From Deltaproteobacteria bacterium (GTDB lineage: Bacteria > Desulfobacterota > Desulfarculia > Adiutricales > Adiutricaceae): DNA of 48,527 nucleotides. The position numbers and the translations under genes are program-made. Where the stretch lies: contig JAITRL010000222.1 of assembly GCA_031288415.1 (NCBI GenBank), positions 1 to 48,527 on the forward strand. The letters run 5' to 3'. This document shows positions 1 to 7,893 of this stretch, piece by piece (within the stretch, counting starts at the first letter, position 1; each line of letters begins with the position of its first letter). The notes beneath the pieces are model-generated. The model saw nothing but the letters and a program-made list of their open reading frames with translations, had not been told where the DNA came from and searched no databases.

Positions 1-2
1 CC

Positions 3-404
3 GCAACGGTTGCCGGGCTTGCGGCCAGAGTCGGCGGCCTTGAAACCGAGTTCAGCGGGCTCAAGGCAGGGGTTGCCGTGCTGACCGCAACGGTTGCCGG
101 ACTGAAGACGGAGGTTGCCGGCCTTGCGGCCGGAATCGGCTGCCTTGAAACCGAGGTTGCCGGCCTTGCGGCCAAAGTCGAGGGGCTTGAAACCGGGGTT
201 GCCGGCCTTGCGGCCAGAGTCGGAGGCCTTGAAACCGGGGGTGCCGGGCGTCGAGACGAAGCGAGAAAAAATTCACATGAAATAGATATTTCTATACAGC
301 TATATAAAAAATTTATAAGATGGCTAAAAGTTATTTTTATTATTATTATTGGATTATCTATATTACAAATTATCTATAATATTTTTTTATATTTAAATAA
401 ATAA
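3..404 (+). CDS. Heptad-repeat coiled-coil protein with C-terminal membrane anchor (5' end outside window)
   Basis: The reading frame is open from the first full codon at base 3 to the TAA at 402-404, so the start lies outside the window; a GTG at 78 is inside the repeat and is probably not the real start. About 75 residues are near-perfect heptads that alternate between VAGLAAx and VxGLETx, which predicts a long coiled coil with V and L at the core positions. A short charged stretch follows, then a strongly hydrophobic Ile-rich segment (last ~25 residues) that looks like a single membrane helix close to the C-terminus, as in a tail-anchored protein. The coiled-coil part is GC-rich, while the anchor (about 285-404) is strikingly AT-rich. 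The function is not recognised; a structural or membrane-tethered filament role is possible but unproven. Confidence 0.55.
   Translation, partial: ATVAGLAARVGGLETEFSGLKAGVAVLTATVAGLKTEVAGLAAGIGCLETEVAGLAAKVEGLETGVAGLAARVGGLETGGAGRRDEARKNSHEIDISIQLYKKFIRWLKVIFIIIIGLSILQIIYNIFLYLNK
9..239 (+). repeat. 21-bp tandem repeat (42-bp higher-order unit) encoding heptads
   Basis: Eleven consecutive 21-bp units start at bases 9, 30, 51, 72 and so on to 219. Two unit types alternate: GTTGCCGGCCTTGCGGCC-like and GTCGGAGGCCTTGAAACC-like. This gives a 42-bp higher-order period. Units keep the codon phase, so gain or loss of a unit adds or removes exactly one heptad of the protein. The array runs off the left edge. 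Confidence 0.8.
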
Positions 405-957
405 TTTTAAATAAACATAATTTCTTATATCTATGTATCCCGCCTCTTGCCTCTCGTGCCCGATCGCCTCTTAAGTCCGTCACGGCAAAACCAGGGTTTT
501 TCCCGTTGCCGGGAACGCCAAAAATATCCCGGAGACCCGCGCGAAGCGTTTCCTCTGCCGCAGGCAATCCGCAAATCCTCAACCCGGCGGGGGGGTCTGC
601 CTGCGACAGCGAAGAAAGCCGCAAGGCTCTTGGCGCCTCCTTTTGCCTGAAAGGCATGCCTCTGGCCGTTCACAGGCTGGAGAGAAGCCTGAGGCCGCCG
701 ACAGGAGAAAGCTGGTTTTTTCTGCCTGCGGTCGCCGCCAGGGACCCGCAGGGCTCCAGGAGGGGCCCCCAAGGGCCATCGGCAGCGATGCCCTCGCGTG
801 CGAAGGCCAGCCGGAGGCAGGGGCCTCTGGTTGCCTAAAGCGGCGAAGCCATGCCGGTTCCGCAGGCGCGGGCCGCTCGGCCGCACTAGGCTTTTCCCGC
901 GGCGATGCCAAAGCGCGGCGGCTGACCGCCGGGCCGCGCCCGTTGTCCGGAAAAGCC
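405..957. other. Gene-free interval
   Basis: The first ~35 bases continue the AT-rich patch of the preceding gene. The rest is GC-rich, with several short open frames on both strands that overlap each other, lack a recognisable product and look like high-GC artefacts. It lies between convergent genes (the coiled-coil gene on plus, rodA on minus). I see no clear T-tailed terminator. Confidence 0.5.
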
Positions 958-2343
958 TCAGAGCATCGTTCGGGGCGCCTTGAAGGGCCCCTCCAGATCC
1001 CGGTAGATCTGGAGGGCGCTCCTGCGCCCGGTGTACTTCAGCCAGGGCTTCACGTGGGGAAGGCGGAAGGGCGGGAAGACTTCCGGCTCGCCGGGGGCGG
1101 GAGGCCCGAGACGGCGCACCTGCGAGACCTTCTCCTTGAGGGAGATGGACTGGCTCTCCTCCCAGACTTTGGGGTTCTGGGTGACGGGGTCGCTTTGGAA
1201 CTGGTAGCGGCGCATGCCGACGTTAAGGATGCCCGCCACGCACAGCATGGTGACCAGAAGCGAGGTGCCCCCGTAGCTCACGAACGGGAGCGGTATGCCC
1301 ACCACCGGAAAGAGGCCCGTCACCATGGCGACGTTGATGGCCATCTGACAGAACAGGACCGAGGCGAGGCCCAGGGCCAGGTATTTCCCGAAGACGTCGC
1401 GGCTCTTGCGCACCGTCGCGAGGGCCGAGCAGAGCAGGGTGTAGTAGAGGGCGAGCACCGCGCAGCAGCCCACGAAGCCCCACTCCTCGGCCAGGGCCGC
1501 GAAAGCGAAATCCGTCTTGGGCGCGGGCAGGAACCCGTACTTCTGCTGGGTGCCGTCGTGGAAGCCCCGGCCCAGGATCTGCCCGGAGCCCACGGCCCGC
1601 TTGGACTGGATGATCTGCCAGCCCTTGCCGTTGTAGTCGTCTTCCGGGTTGGCGTGGGTGAAGACCCGGTCGAGCTGGTAGGGGCGGATGACTTTCTTCT
1701 CCAGGAGGAACTCCAGGCCGCCGAAGACGGCGATCCACAGGGCGAGCGCCACCGCGGCCCCGCCCAGGGCCAGCTTGAGGGGCCTGGACCATCTCGCGTA
1801 GAGGAACAGGGGGAGGGCGGTGAGGCCCAAGAGCCCCGCGGTCCCCAGGTCGGGCTCCTTCAGGACCAGGCCTACGGGAAGCAGGGTGAAGGCCGCGGGG
1901 ACCGCGAAGGTGCGCAGGGTGAGGCCCTTTTTCACGAACTCCTTGGCCGAGAACAGGGTCGCGATCACGATGACCAGAGCCGGCTTCATGAACTCAGAGG
2001 GCTGGAAGCGGAAGCCCGGCACCTCCAGCCAGCGCTGGGCCCCTCCGGCCTTCACTCCGAAGAACTCCACCATCAGGAGCAGCGAGATGCCTACGCCGAA
2101 GAGGGGGATGGCGCATTTCCTGAGGATCCCGTAGTCGACGGCGGCCGCGGCCAGGCACAGCAGGGCCCCCGCCCCGACGAAGATCAGCTGCTTGCCGAAC
2201 TCCGAGAGCCCGGAAGAGGGGGGATGGCTCAGGGAGATGCTGTAGAGGTTGACAAGCCCGCAGAGGATGAGCCCCGCGGCCGAGAGGGCCAGGGGCCAGC
2301 TGAAGTTCTCCCACATCCTCCTGTCCAGCGAAAGCAGTTTCAC
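958..2343 (-). CDS. rodA: RodA, SEDS-family peptidoglycan glycosyltransferase
   Basis: This inner-membrane SEDS enzyme polymerises lipid II into glycan strands during lateral wall growth, working with PBP2. The 461 residues show about ten hydrophobic segments, the QPSE motif near residue 114, the conserved loop with EEWGF near 286-290 and the signature FVSYGGTS at 354-361. The start is GTG at 2343, overlapping the mrdA stop as GTGA, which indicates translational coupling. The protein is about 80 residues longer than typical RodA: after about residue 378 there is a Pro/Arg-rich cytoplasmic tail with no domain I recognise. It is the last gene of the mreB-mreC-mreD-mrdA-rodA set. FtsW is the alternative, but the PBP2 and MreBCD neighbours favour RodA. 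Confidence 0.93.
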   Translation of the reverse strand: MKLLSLDRRMWENFSWPLALSAAGLILCGLVNLYSISLSHPPSSGLSEFGKQLIFVGAGALLCLAAAAVDYGILRKCAIPLFGVGISLLLMVEFFGVKAGGAQRWLEVPGFRFQPSEFMKPALVIVIATLFSAKEFVKKGLTLRTFAVPAAFTLLPVGLVLKEPDLGTAGLLGLTALPLFLYARWSRPLKLALGGAAVALALWIAVFGGLEFLLEKKVIRPYQLDRVFTHANPEDDYNGKGWQIIQSKRAVGSGQILGRGFHDGTQQKYGFLPAPKTDFAFAALAEEWGFVGCCAVLALYYTLLCSALATVRKSRDVFGKYLALGLASVLFCQMAINVAMVTGLFPVVGIPLPFVSYGGTSLLVTMLCVAGILNVGMRRYQFQSDPVTQNPKVWEESQSISLKEKVSQVRRLGPPAPGEPEVFPPFRLPHVKPWLKYTGRRSALQIYRDLEGPFKAPRTML

Positions 2344-4253
2344 AGCTCGCCCTTCCAGCCGATGGGCTTGTCAGGCTGCGCCTGGTAAGGCGGCATGACC
2401 GCAGCGTCCACGGACTTGTCGAAATACGCGGCGAGCACCTTGCCCGCCACCGGGCCGGCGTTGGACCCGCCTCCGCCTGAGTGCTCCAAAAGCACCGTCA
2501 CCACCACCTCCGGGTTTTCAGAGGGGGCGTAGGCCGTGTACCAGGCGTGATCCTGGTAGCGGTAGGGCCTCCCCCCGCGGGTGTAGCCCTGGTAGCGCTT
2601 GAGGCTCACCACCTGGGCGGTTCCTGTCTTGCCGGAAACCTTCACGCCGGGCAGGCCCGCCCTGCGGCCGGTGCCCCCCGGCTCGTTGACCACGGCCTCC
2701 AGGCCTTTCCTGACCCTCTGCACGTAATCCGGCCGCAGGTCGATGCGGTTTATCACTTCGGGCTCCACCCGCCTGACCAGCCTCCCGTCGACGTCGGTCA
2801 CCTCCCGCACGAGGTGGGGCCGCATGAGGGTGCCGCCGTTGGCGGCCACGGCCGTGTACTGGGCCACCTGGAGAGGGGTGGTGAGCATGTAGCCCTGGCC
2901 GATGGACACGGGCAGGGTCTCGCCCGCGTTCCAGGGGGCCTTGAAGCGCCTGAGCTTCCAGTCCTGGTCCGGCACCAGCCCCCCCCGCTCGGCGCTCAGG
3001 TCGGCCCCCAGGGGCCTGCCCAGGCCGAAATACTGCCGGATCCGGCGGGCCATCCTGTCCACCCCCAGGCGCCTGCCCACCTCATAATAGTAAACGTCGC
3101 AGGATTCCTTGAGCGAGCGGTGGAGGTTGACGCCCCCGTGGCCCCTGCGGTTCCAGCAGCCGAACACGTGGTCGCCCAGCCTGAGCCCGCCGCCGCAGCC
3201 GAAGACGGTCTCCGGGGTGATGACGCCCTCGGCGAGGGCCGCGAGCGACAGGGCGATCTTGAAGGTGGACCCGGGCGGGTACTGGCCGCTCACCGCCCGG
3301 TTCTCCATGGGGTGGAAGGGGTCATCGTTGAGGGATTTCCAGCGCTCGGCGGAGACCCCGCCCGTGAAGTCGTCCAGGTTGAAAAACGGGCTCGAGGCCA
3401 TGGCCAGGATCTCGAAGTTCCGGGGATCCATCACCACGACGGCCCCGGCCTTCTCGCCCAGGACCGCCTGAGCCACCCGCTGGAGGCGGCTGTCGATGGT
3501 GAGCACCAGGTTGCGGCCCGGCTCCGGGTAGGCGCTCTCGAGCTCTTCCAGGAGCCGTCCCTTGGAGTCCACGGTCATGAGGCGGGTGCCCTTGGAGCCG
3601 CGCAGGAGAGCGTCCATGCTCTGCTCGATCCCGCTCTGGCCGATGAGGTCCCCCTGGCTGAGCCCGGGGTATTCGCCGGAGTCGAGCTTGCGCTGGCTCA
3701 CCTCGCCCATGTAGCCGATCACGTGCGGCGCGAAGGAGCCCGAGACGGGCTTGCGCATGGAGGAGACCCGCACCGAGAGCCCCTTGAGGCCGTAACGCCT
3801 GGTCTCCAGGAAAGTCATGTCCGCCCGGCTGAGGTCGGTTATCCACACCGCGGCCTCGTAAGGCTGCTTCCAGAAGGGCTTGAAGCGGCGGGAAAGCTCC
3901 GCCGGGTCGCGGCCGATGACCCGGCCCACCTCGGCGGCCAGGGCTTTGGCGTCCTCAGGCTCCCCCACCTCCTTGGGGGTGACCAGGAGCTCGTAGCTCA
4001 CGGTGTTGTCCACCAGGGTCCGCCCGTGGCGGTCCTTGATGAGGCCCCGCGTGGTGGGGATCTGGGTGAGGCGGGTGTAGTTGATCTCGGACTTCTGCCG
4101 GTACTCCTCCCCCATGTCCACCTGCAGGAACCACAGCCGCGCGATGATCACCGTGAAGGCCGCGATGAGCACCCAGTGGAGCCAGAAGAGGCGGAAGGCC
4201 TCGCCGGGCGCCGCCTGGCGGCCGGGTTCCCTGTCCGTCCATTGGCCTGCCAC
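2340..4253 (-). CDS. mrdA: Penicillin-binding protein 2 (elongation-specific transpeptidase)
   Basis: This class B PBP crosslinks peptidoglycan in the elongasome as the partner of RodA. The 637-residue protein has a short cytoplasmic N-terminus, one membrane anchor (about 24-44), a pedestal domain and a transpeptidase domain with all three catalytic motifs: STFK at 329-332 (Ser329 nucleophile), SCD at 384-386 (the SxN-type motif, with Asp in the third place as in many PBP2s) and KTG at 542-544. The GTG start at 4253 shares one base with the TAG stop of mreD, and the 3' end overlaps rodA by four bases, so the three genes form a tightly coupled unit. Length and motif order are normal for PBP2. 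Confidence 0.95.
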   Translation of the reverse strand: MAGQWTDREPGRQAAPGEAFRLFWLHWVLIAAFTVIIARLWFLQVDMGEEYRQKSEINYTRLTQIPTTRGLIKDRHGRTLVDNTVSYELLVTPKEVGEPEDAKALAAEVGRVIGRDPAELSRRFKPFWKQPYEAAVWITDLSRADMTFLETRRYGLKGLSVRVSSMRKPVSGSFAPHVIGYMGEVSQRKLDSGEYPGLSQGDLIGQSGIEQSMDALLRGSKGTRLMTVDSKGRLLEELESAYPEPGRNLVLTIDSRLQRVAQAVLGEKAGAVVVMDPRNFEILAMASSPFFNLDDFTGGVSAERWKSLNDDPFHPMENRAVSGQYPPGSTFKIALSLAALAEGVITPETVFGCGGGLRLGDHVFGCWNRRGHGGVNLHRSLKESCDVYYYEVGRRLGVDRMARRIRQYFGLGRPLGADLSAERGGLVPDQDWKLRRFKAPWNAGETLPVSIGQGYMLTTPLQVAQYTAVAANGGTLMRPHLVREVTDVDGRLVRRVEPEVINRIDLRPDYVQRVRKGLEAVVNEPGGTGRRAGLPGVKVSGKTGTAQVVSLKRYQGYTRGGRPYRYQDHAWYTAYAPSENPEVVVTVLLEHSGGGGSNAGPVAGKVLAAYFDKSVDAAVMPPYQAQPDKPIGWKGEL

Positions 4254-4729
4254 TACGCGCTCCTTTCGGCGGCCGCGCGGTCAAGGAGCCTGAACGCGGG
4301 GAGCCCCAGCAGCGCCGTGGTTAAGCCCTGTATACAATATATACTGAAATATTGATATAATAGTTTCAGAGGGCTAATACCTGTAAAAATATACATCAAA
4401 AAAGGATATAAAACAAGCCCGACAAACAAAACGGCGGCGAACAGAAGCAGGAAAACGCTCCAGGAGCGGTTGATCTCCACCGCGTAAGTCAGGGCCTTGA
4501 CGAGCAGCGCGAGGAGGACCAGCGTCAGCGCCCAGCCCCCGGCGGGCCCTGCCGAGACGCCGTCCCGCAGGAACCCCAGCGCGAAGGCCCCGGCAGACGC
4601 GGCCCAGGCCTCGGCGCGCAACGCGAGCCAGACCAGGGCCAGGGCCGCCGGGTCCGGCGCGCACCCCCACAGGAGACGGCGGGCTTGGGGGCCTTCCAAA
4701 AGAAGATCGAGCGCTCCCCCGGCCGCCAC
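4253..4729 (-). CDS. mreD: MreD, rod-shape-determining membrane protein
   Basis: A small polytopic inner-membrane protein of the elongasome that links MreC to PBP2 and RodA. It is called from its position between mreC and mrdA and its string of hydrophobic helices; MreD is poorly conserved in sequence. GTG at 4729 is the first conventional start, but the frame stays open upstream to a TAA at 4901-4903, and the codons just before the GTG encode more hydrophobic residues (PAGIVLAV), so this start may clip the first membrane helix; no ATG, GTG or TTG is available further up. About 120 bases (4320-4440), coding for the later helices, are unusually AT-rich with ATA, TTA and AGT codons unlike the rest of the gene. 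Confidence 0.75.
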   Translation of the reverse strand: MAAGGALDLLLEGPQARRLLWGCAPDPAALALVWLALRAEAWAASAGAFALGFLRDGVSAGPAGGWALTLVLLALLVKALTYAVEINRSWSVFLLLFAAVLFVGLVLYPFLMYIFTGISPLKLLYQYFSIYCIQGLTTALLGLPAFRLLDRAAAERSA

Positions 4730-5385
4730 GGCCAGGACTATCCCTGCAGGCTTGATGCCGGTTACCCGGGGGCTTTTGGCGATGTCCGGCAGGAGAGCCC
4801 CCTCTAGCGGCCGGGGCCTGAGGCCGGCGCGAAAGCCGGGGCGGCCGGCCCGCAGGCCTCGGCCGCGCCCCCGGAGGAAAGATCCGAGGGGCGCAAGGCC
4901 TTAAGACGCGCGGGGAGACAGGAAAAACCCAAGGCAAAAAACTTCCGGCCGCCTGAAATTAGAATCGGCAAAAACATAGGCTGACTGAAGCGCTGACCGG
5001 ACGTTCCGCAGGCGCCGGGAACGGCCGGGACGATCAGGCTGGCTCCTCAAGGAAGGTTCGGTTGTGCAAGGGGGCAAGAAGGCTTCAGGGAAAGCTGACG
5101 GGGAAAAGGCCGCAAAAGGCGGTCCGGAGCGGAAGCGGGCGGAACTTAAGGTTCCGGCCGGCCGACGGCAAGCGGGGGAAGGAGAGGGCGGCCGGACGAG
5201 GCGGACAGGACAACAGGGCCCTGAGGGCCTTCGCCGGAGGCGTGAACCCTCAGGGGGCGAGGCCGCGACAAGGGAATCAAGCTTACGGGGCGGGGGGGCA
5301 GGCCTGAAAAAACGCCGCCGGAAGGACAGGCCGCGAAGGCGAGGGGCCGGCCTCCTCCGCTGGCCGCCGCAGGCGGCCTGCGGCC
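4730..5385. other. Long GC-rich spacer between mreC and mreD
   Basis: I see no convincing gene in these 656 bases. On the minus strand a perfect hairpin (5366-5373 paired with 5377-5384, loop CGG) lies two bases after the mreC stop. About 54 bases further, the sequence GGCGGCGTTTTTTC (plus-strand 5306-5319) offers a T-tract. The same 14-mer forms part of the terminator-like structure after rplQ. The mreD frame also extends into the left part of this spacer (see mreD). Confidence 0.5.
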
Positions 5386-6264
5386 CTAATTCCTGCGGCC
5401 CTTCTTCTCGTAGAGCTCCCGGATGTCCGGGGAGAGCCGGAGCCAGTCCAGGGGGACCGGAGGGTCAAGCAGGATCAGGACTTCCTCCAGGCTCGCGAGA
5501 TCCACGCTGGGGGAGACCTCGGCCCGCATGAAGAATCCCATGCTCATCTTGTCGATGAAAGTCACCGTGCCCAGGGCGAGACCCGCCGGAAAGATGCCGT
5601 CCAGGCCCGAGCTCACGGCGGCGTCGCCCAGCCTCACGTCCTCGTTCTTGCGGACGTACTCGAGGGAAAGCTTGCCGGGCCCGGCCCCGGTCATGAGCCC
5701 GCTTACGCGGTTGCGGGAGATGAAGGCGTCCACTCCGCTGGAGAGGTCAGTCACGAGCAGCAGCTTGGAGTAGCCGGGCGAGACCTCGGTCACCCTGCCC
5801 ACGATGCCGGCCTGGGTGACGGCCGCGGCCTCGGGAAAGACCCCCTGTTCCGAGCCCGCCCCGATGACGACTGACTGGTAAAAGGGCCCGGGTTCCCAGG
5901 CGAGGACCCGGGCGGCCACTGTCCGGCTGGGGAGCCGCTCCTTGTAGTCCAGAAGGAGCCTGAGCCTCGCGTTCTCGACCCGAACCTCTTCCAGCTCGGT
6001 GATGAACCGAGTATGGCGGGCGAGGGCCGTCCTGAGGCGCTCGTTCTCGGCCTTGGCGGAGACCAGGCTGAAATAGCCCCGCCATACGCCTTCGACGGCC
6101 CCGGCGAGGCGGGAGACGAGGGAGGCCGCAAGTCCGGAGGCTTCCAGGCTCGCCCCTCCCGGCCCGTAGCCCCTCCCCCTGGGGCTCCAAAGGGAGAGAA
6201 GCACGAACGCCAGCGAGACCAGCGCGACCGCCGCCGGAAAAAAGGTTTTCGAGGTTTTACCCAT
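5386..6264 (-). CDS. mreC: MreC, rod-shape-determining periplasmic scaffold
   Basis: MreC is anchored in the inner membrane, forms periplasmic assemblies and activates PBP2 for lateral wall synthesis. The 292 residues show a cytoplasmic N-terminus, one membrane helix (about 9-27), a coiled coil (about 66-110, with regular Leu, Ala and Glu) and a C-terminal double beta-barrel region with Gly-rich turns such as IGAGSEQGV. The ATG at 6264 is preceded by an AT-rich stretch with a possible promoter (6325-6355). The order mreB, mreC, mreD is canonical, but the genes are separated by unusually long spacers on both sides. Length is in the family range. Confidence 0.93.
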   Translation of the reverse strand: MGKTSKTFFPAAVALVSLAFVLLSLWSPRGRGYGPGGASLEASGLAASLVSRLAGAVEGVWRGYFSLVSAKAENERLRTALARHTRFITELEEVRVENARLRLLLDYKERLPSRTVAARVLAWEPGPFYQSVVIGAGSEQGVFPEAAAVTQAGIVGRVTEVSPGYSKLLLVTDLSSGVDAFISRNRVSGLMTGAGPGKLSLEYVRKNEDVRLGDAAVSSGLDGIFPAGLALGTVTFIDKMSMGFFMRAEVSPSVDLASLEEVLILLDPPVPLDWLRLSPDIRELYEKKGRRN

Positions 6265-6861
6265 TCAAGGAAGGCAAGGCGAAAACGATCCGGGGCGCCG
6301 CGCCGCGGACCTGACAGACTTTTGAATATATGCAGTAAAATTCGGCGGAAATCAAGCCCGGCTGGCCAAAAAAAAGCCAAAGCCCTTCATGGTGAGTACC
6401 CCGTTCGGCCACGCACCAGATTGAGCGTGCGTATAGCTGCCCTTGAACATATTTCACGCGGGGTCAGAGGGGCAAAAATGAATTATGGGGAGGAAAAGCC
6501 CTGCCCTGCGGAGCGGAGGCGGAGGAGTTCCGCAGGCCCGGCCTCCCGGGCCGGCCGCAGGGGCGGGAAAGCCAGGAAAAGCAGCCGGCAGGGCTTTGCC
6601 CCTCCCGCAGGCGGCCGGGGCCGGCGGCATCGGCCCGGCGGCTCCGCCAGGCTGGTTCCGAAGCCGGAAACAAGGCCGGAAAAAAAGGGCGCGGCCCCCG
6701 GCATGGCCTTGCGGGAGACCGCCTTGCCGGGGGCCGCGCCGGAAAACCGGGGGCCGCCAAAGCCCAAAAGGGAGACGGCCTGCAGGGAAGGCCGCGCCGA
6801 GCCCGCAGCCGGGCGAGGGGGCCGGGGCGGGAAATGAAGCGGCTCCTGGCTCCGGAGGCCT
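6265..6861. other. Long spacer between mreB and mreC
   Basis: These 597 bases hold no convincing gene. Around 6310-6480 the sequence is less GC-rich than its surroundings and includes the candidate mreC promoter. The right-hand part is very GC-rich and only supports overlapping spurious frames. I looked for a tRNA in the 6390-6480 segment and found no cloverleaf. Confidence 0.5.
6325..6355 (-). promoter_or_regulatory. Candidate promoter for mreC
   Basis: On the minus strand TTGATT (6350-6355) and TATATT (6325-6330) are separated by 19 bases, longer than the ideal 17. It lies about 60 bases upstream of the mreC ATG in a local AT-rich dip. The match is moderate, so this is tentative. Confidence 0.35.
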
Positions 6862-7893
6862 CTACTGGATGGTGATCTCCTTGAGGATGTCCAGGATCTC
6901 CAGGGCCATGCCGGAGCCGATGGCCACGGTCTTCAGCGGCTCGTCCGCGATGCAGATGGGCAGGTGGGTCTCCTCGGAGATGAGCTTGTCCAGGCGCTTG
7001 AGGAGGGCGCCGCCGCCGGAGAGCACTATGCCCTTGGTCACTATGTCCGCCGCGAGCTCCGGCGGTATCTGCTCGAGGGCCGAGCGCACCGTGGTGACGA
7101 TGGCATCCACCTGCTCGGTTATGGCCTTGCGGACCTCCTCGGAGTCAATCGCCACGGCCTTGGGAAGGCCGGTGACGGTGTCGCGGCCCTTCACCTCGAG
7201 GGTGTCCACCTGGTCCGAGGGGTAGGCGGTGCCGATCTCATGCTTGATGAGCTCCGCCGTGGTCTCGCCGATCAGGAGGTTGTACTTCTTGCGGATGTAC
7301 TGGGTGATGGCCTCGTCCATCTTGTCCCCGCCCATGCGCACGGACTTGGAGTAGACGATGCCCGCCAGCGAGATGATGGCCACCTCGGTGGTGCCCCCGC
7401 CGATGTCCACGATCATGTTGGCCGTGGGCTCGGTCACGGGCAGGCCGGCCCCGATGGCGGCGGCCATGGGCTCCTCGATGAGGTAGACCTCGGAAGCGCC
7501 CGCCTGCTCGGCCGCCTCGCGGACGGCCTTCTTCTCCACCTGGGTGATGCCGGAGGGCACGGCCACGATGATGCGCGGCTTGAGTATCCTCCGGAAGTGG
7601 GCTATGCGGATGAAGTGCCGGAGCATAGCCTGGGTTATCTCGAAGTCGGCTATCACGCCGTCCTTCATGGGGCGGATGGCCGTGATATGCTTCGGGCACC
7701 TGCCTATCATTTCTTTGGCCTTCGCCCCCACCGCCAGGACCTGCCCGCTCTTGCCGTTCTTCTGGACGGCCACGACGGAAGGCTCCGACAGGACGACCCC
7801 GCGGCCCCGGAGGTAGACCAGGGTGTTGGCCGTGCCGAGGTCGATCGCGAGATCGCTGGAGAATAAGCCGAGGAGGTGTCGGTGAAATTTCAT
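6862..7893 (-). CDS. mreB: MreB, actin-like rod-shape protein
   Basis: This bacterial actin assembles membrane-associated filaments that position the wall elongation machinery. From the ATG at 7893 it has 343 residues, normal for MreB. The amphipathic N-terminus (KFHRHLLGLF) is followed by the phosphate-1 motif DLGT at 18-21 and later the phosphate-2 motif DIGGGTTEV, as in the actin/Hsp70 fold. The frame is open further upstream, but that extension is Pro/Arg-rich and unlike MreB. AAGGAA about nine bases before the ATG at 7893 is a fitting ribosome binding site. It is the first gene of the shape cluster and lies downstream of rplQ on the same strand. Confidence 0.96.
   Translation of the reverse strand: MKFHRHLLGLFSSDLAIDLGTANTLVYLRGRGVVLSEPSVVAVQKNGKSGQVLAVGAKAKEMIGRCPKHITAIRPMKDGVIADFEITQAMLRHFIRIAHFRRILKPRIIVAVPSGITQVEKKAVREAAEQAGASEVYLIEEPMAAAIGAGLPVTEPTANMIVDIGGGTTEVAIISLAGIVYSKSVRMGGDKMDEAITQYIRKKYNLLIGETTAELIKHEIGTAYPSDQVDTLEVKGRDTVTGLPKAVAIDSEEVRKAITEQVDAIVTTVRSALEQIPPELAADIVTKGIVLSGGGALLKRLDKLISEETHLPICIADEPLKTVAIGSGMALEILDILKEITIQ

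Noticed and set aside
643-2388. Long plus-strand frame of about 580 codons opposite rodA
   Set aside because: It is antisense to a clear rodA, is rich in His, Gly, Arg and Ala as expected from reversed high-GC coding, and matches nothing I know.
2481-4355. Plus-strand frame of about 620 codons opposite mrdA
   Set aside because: Antisense to mrdA with all catalytic motifs on the other strand; no plausible product.
4374-4937. Second minus-strand frame overlapping mreD
   Set aside because: Arg/Pro-rich in the GC-rich half and without membrane helices; the other frame gives an MreD-like helix pattern and the correct one-base overlap with mrdA.
6390-6480. Possible tRNA or rRNA fragment between mreB and mreC
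   Set aside because: The segment has a GTTCG-like word but no acceptor pairing, no anticodon arm and no cloverleaf.
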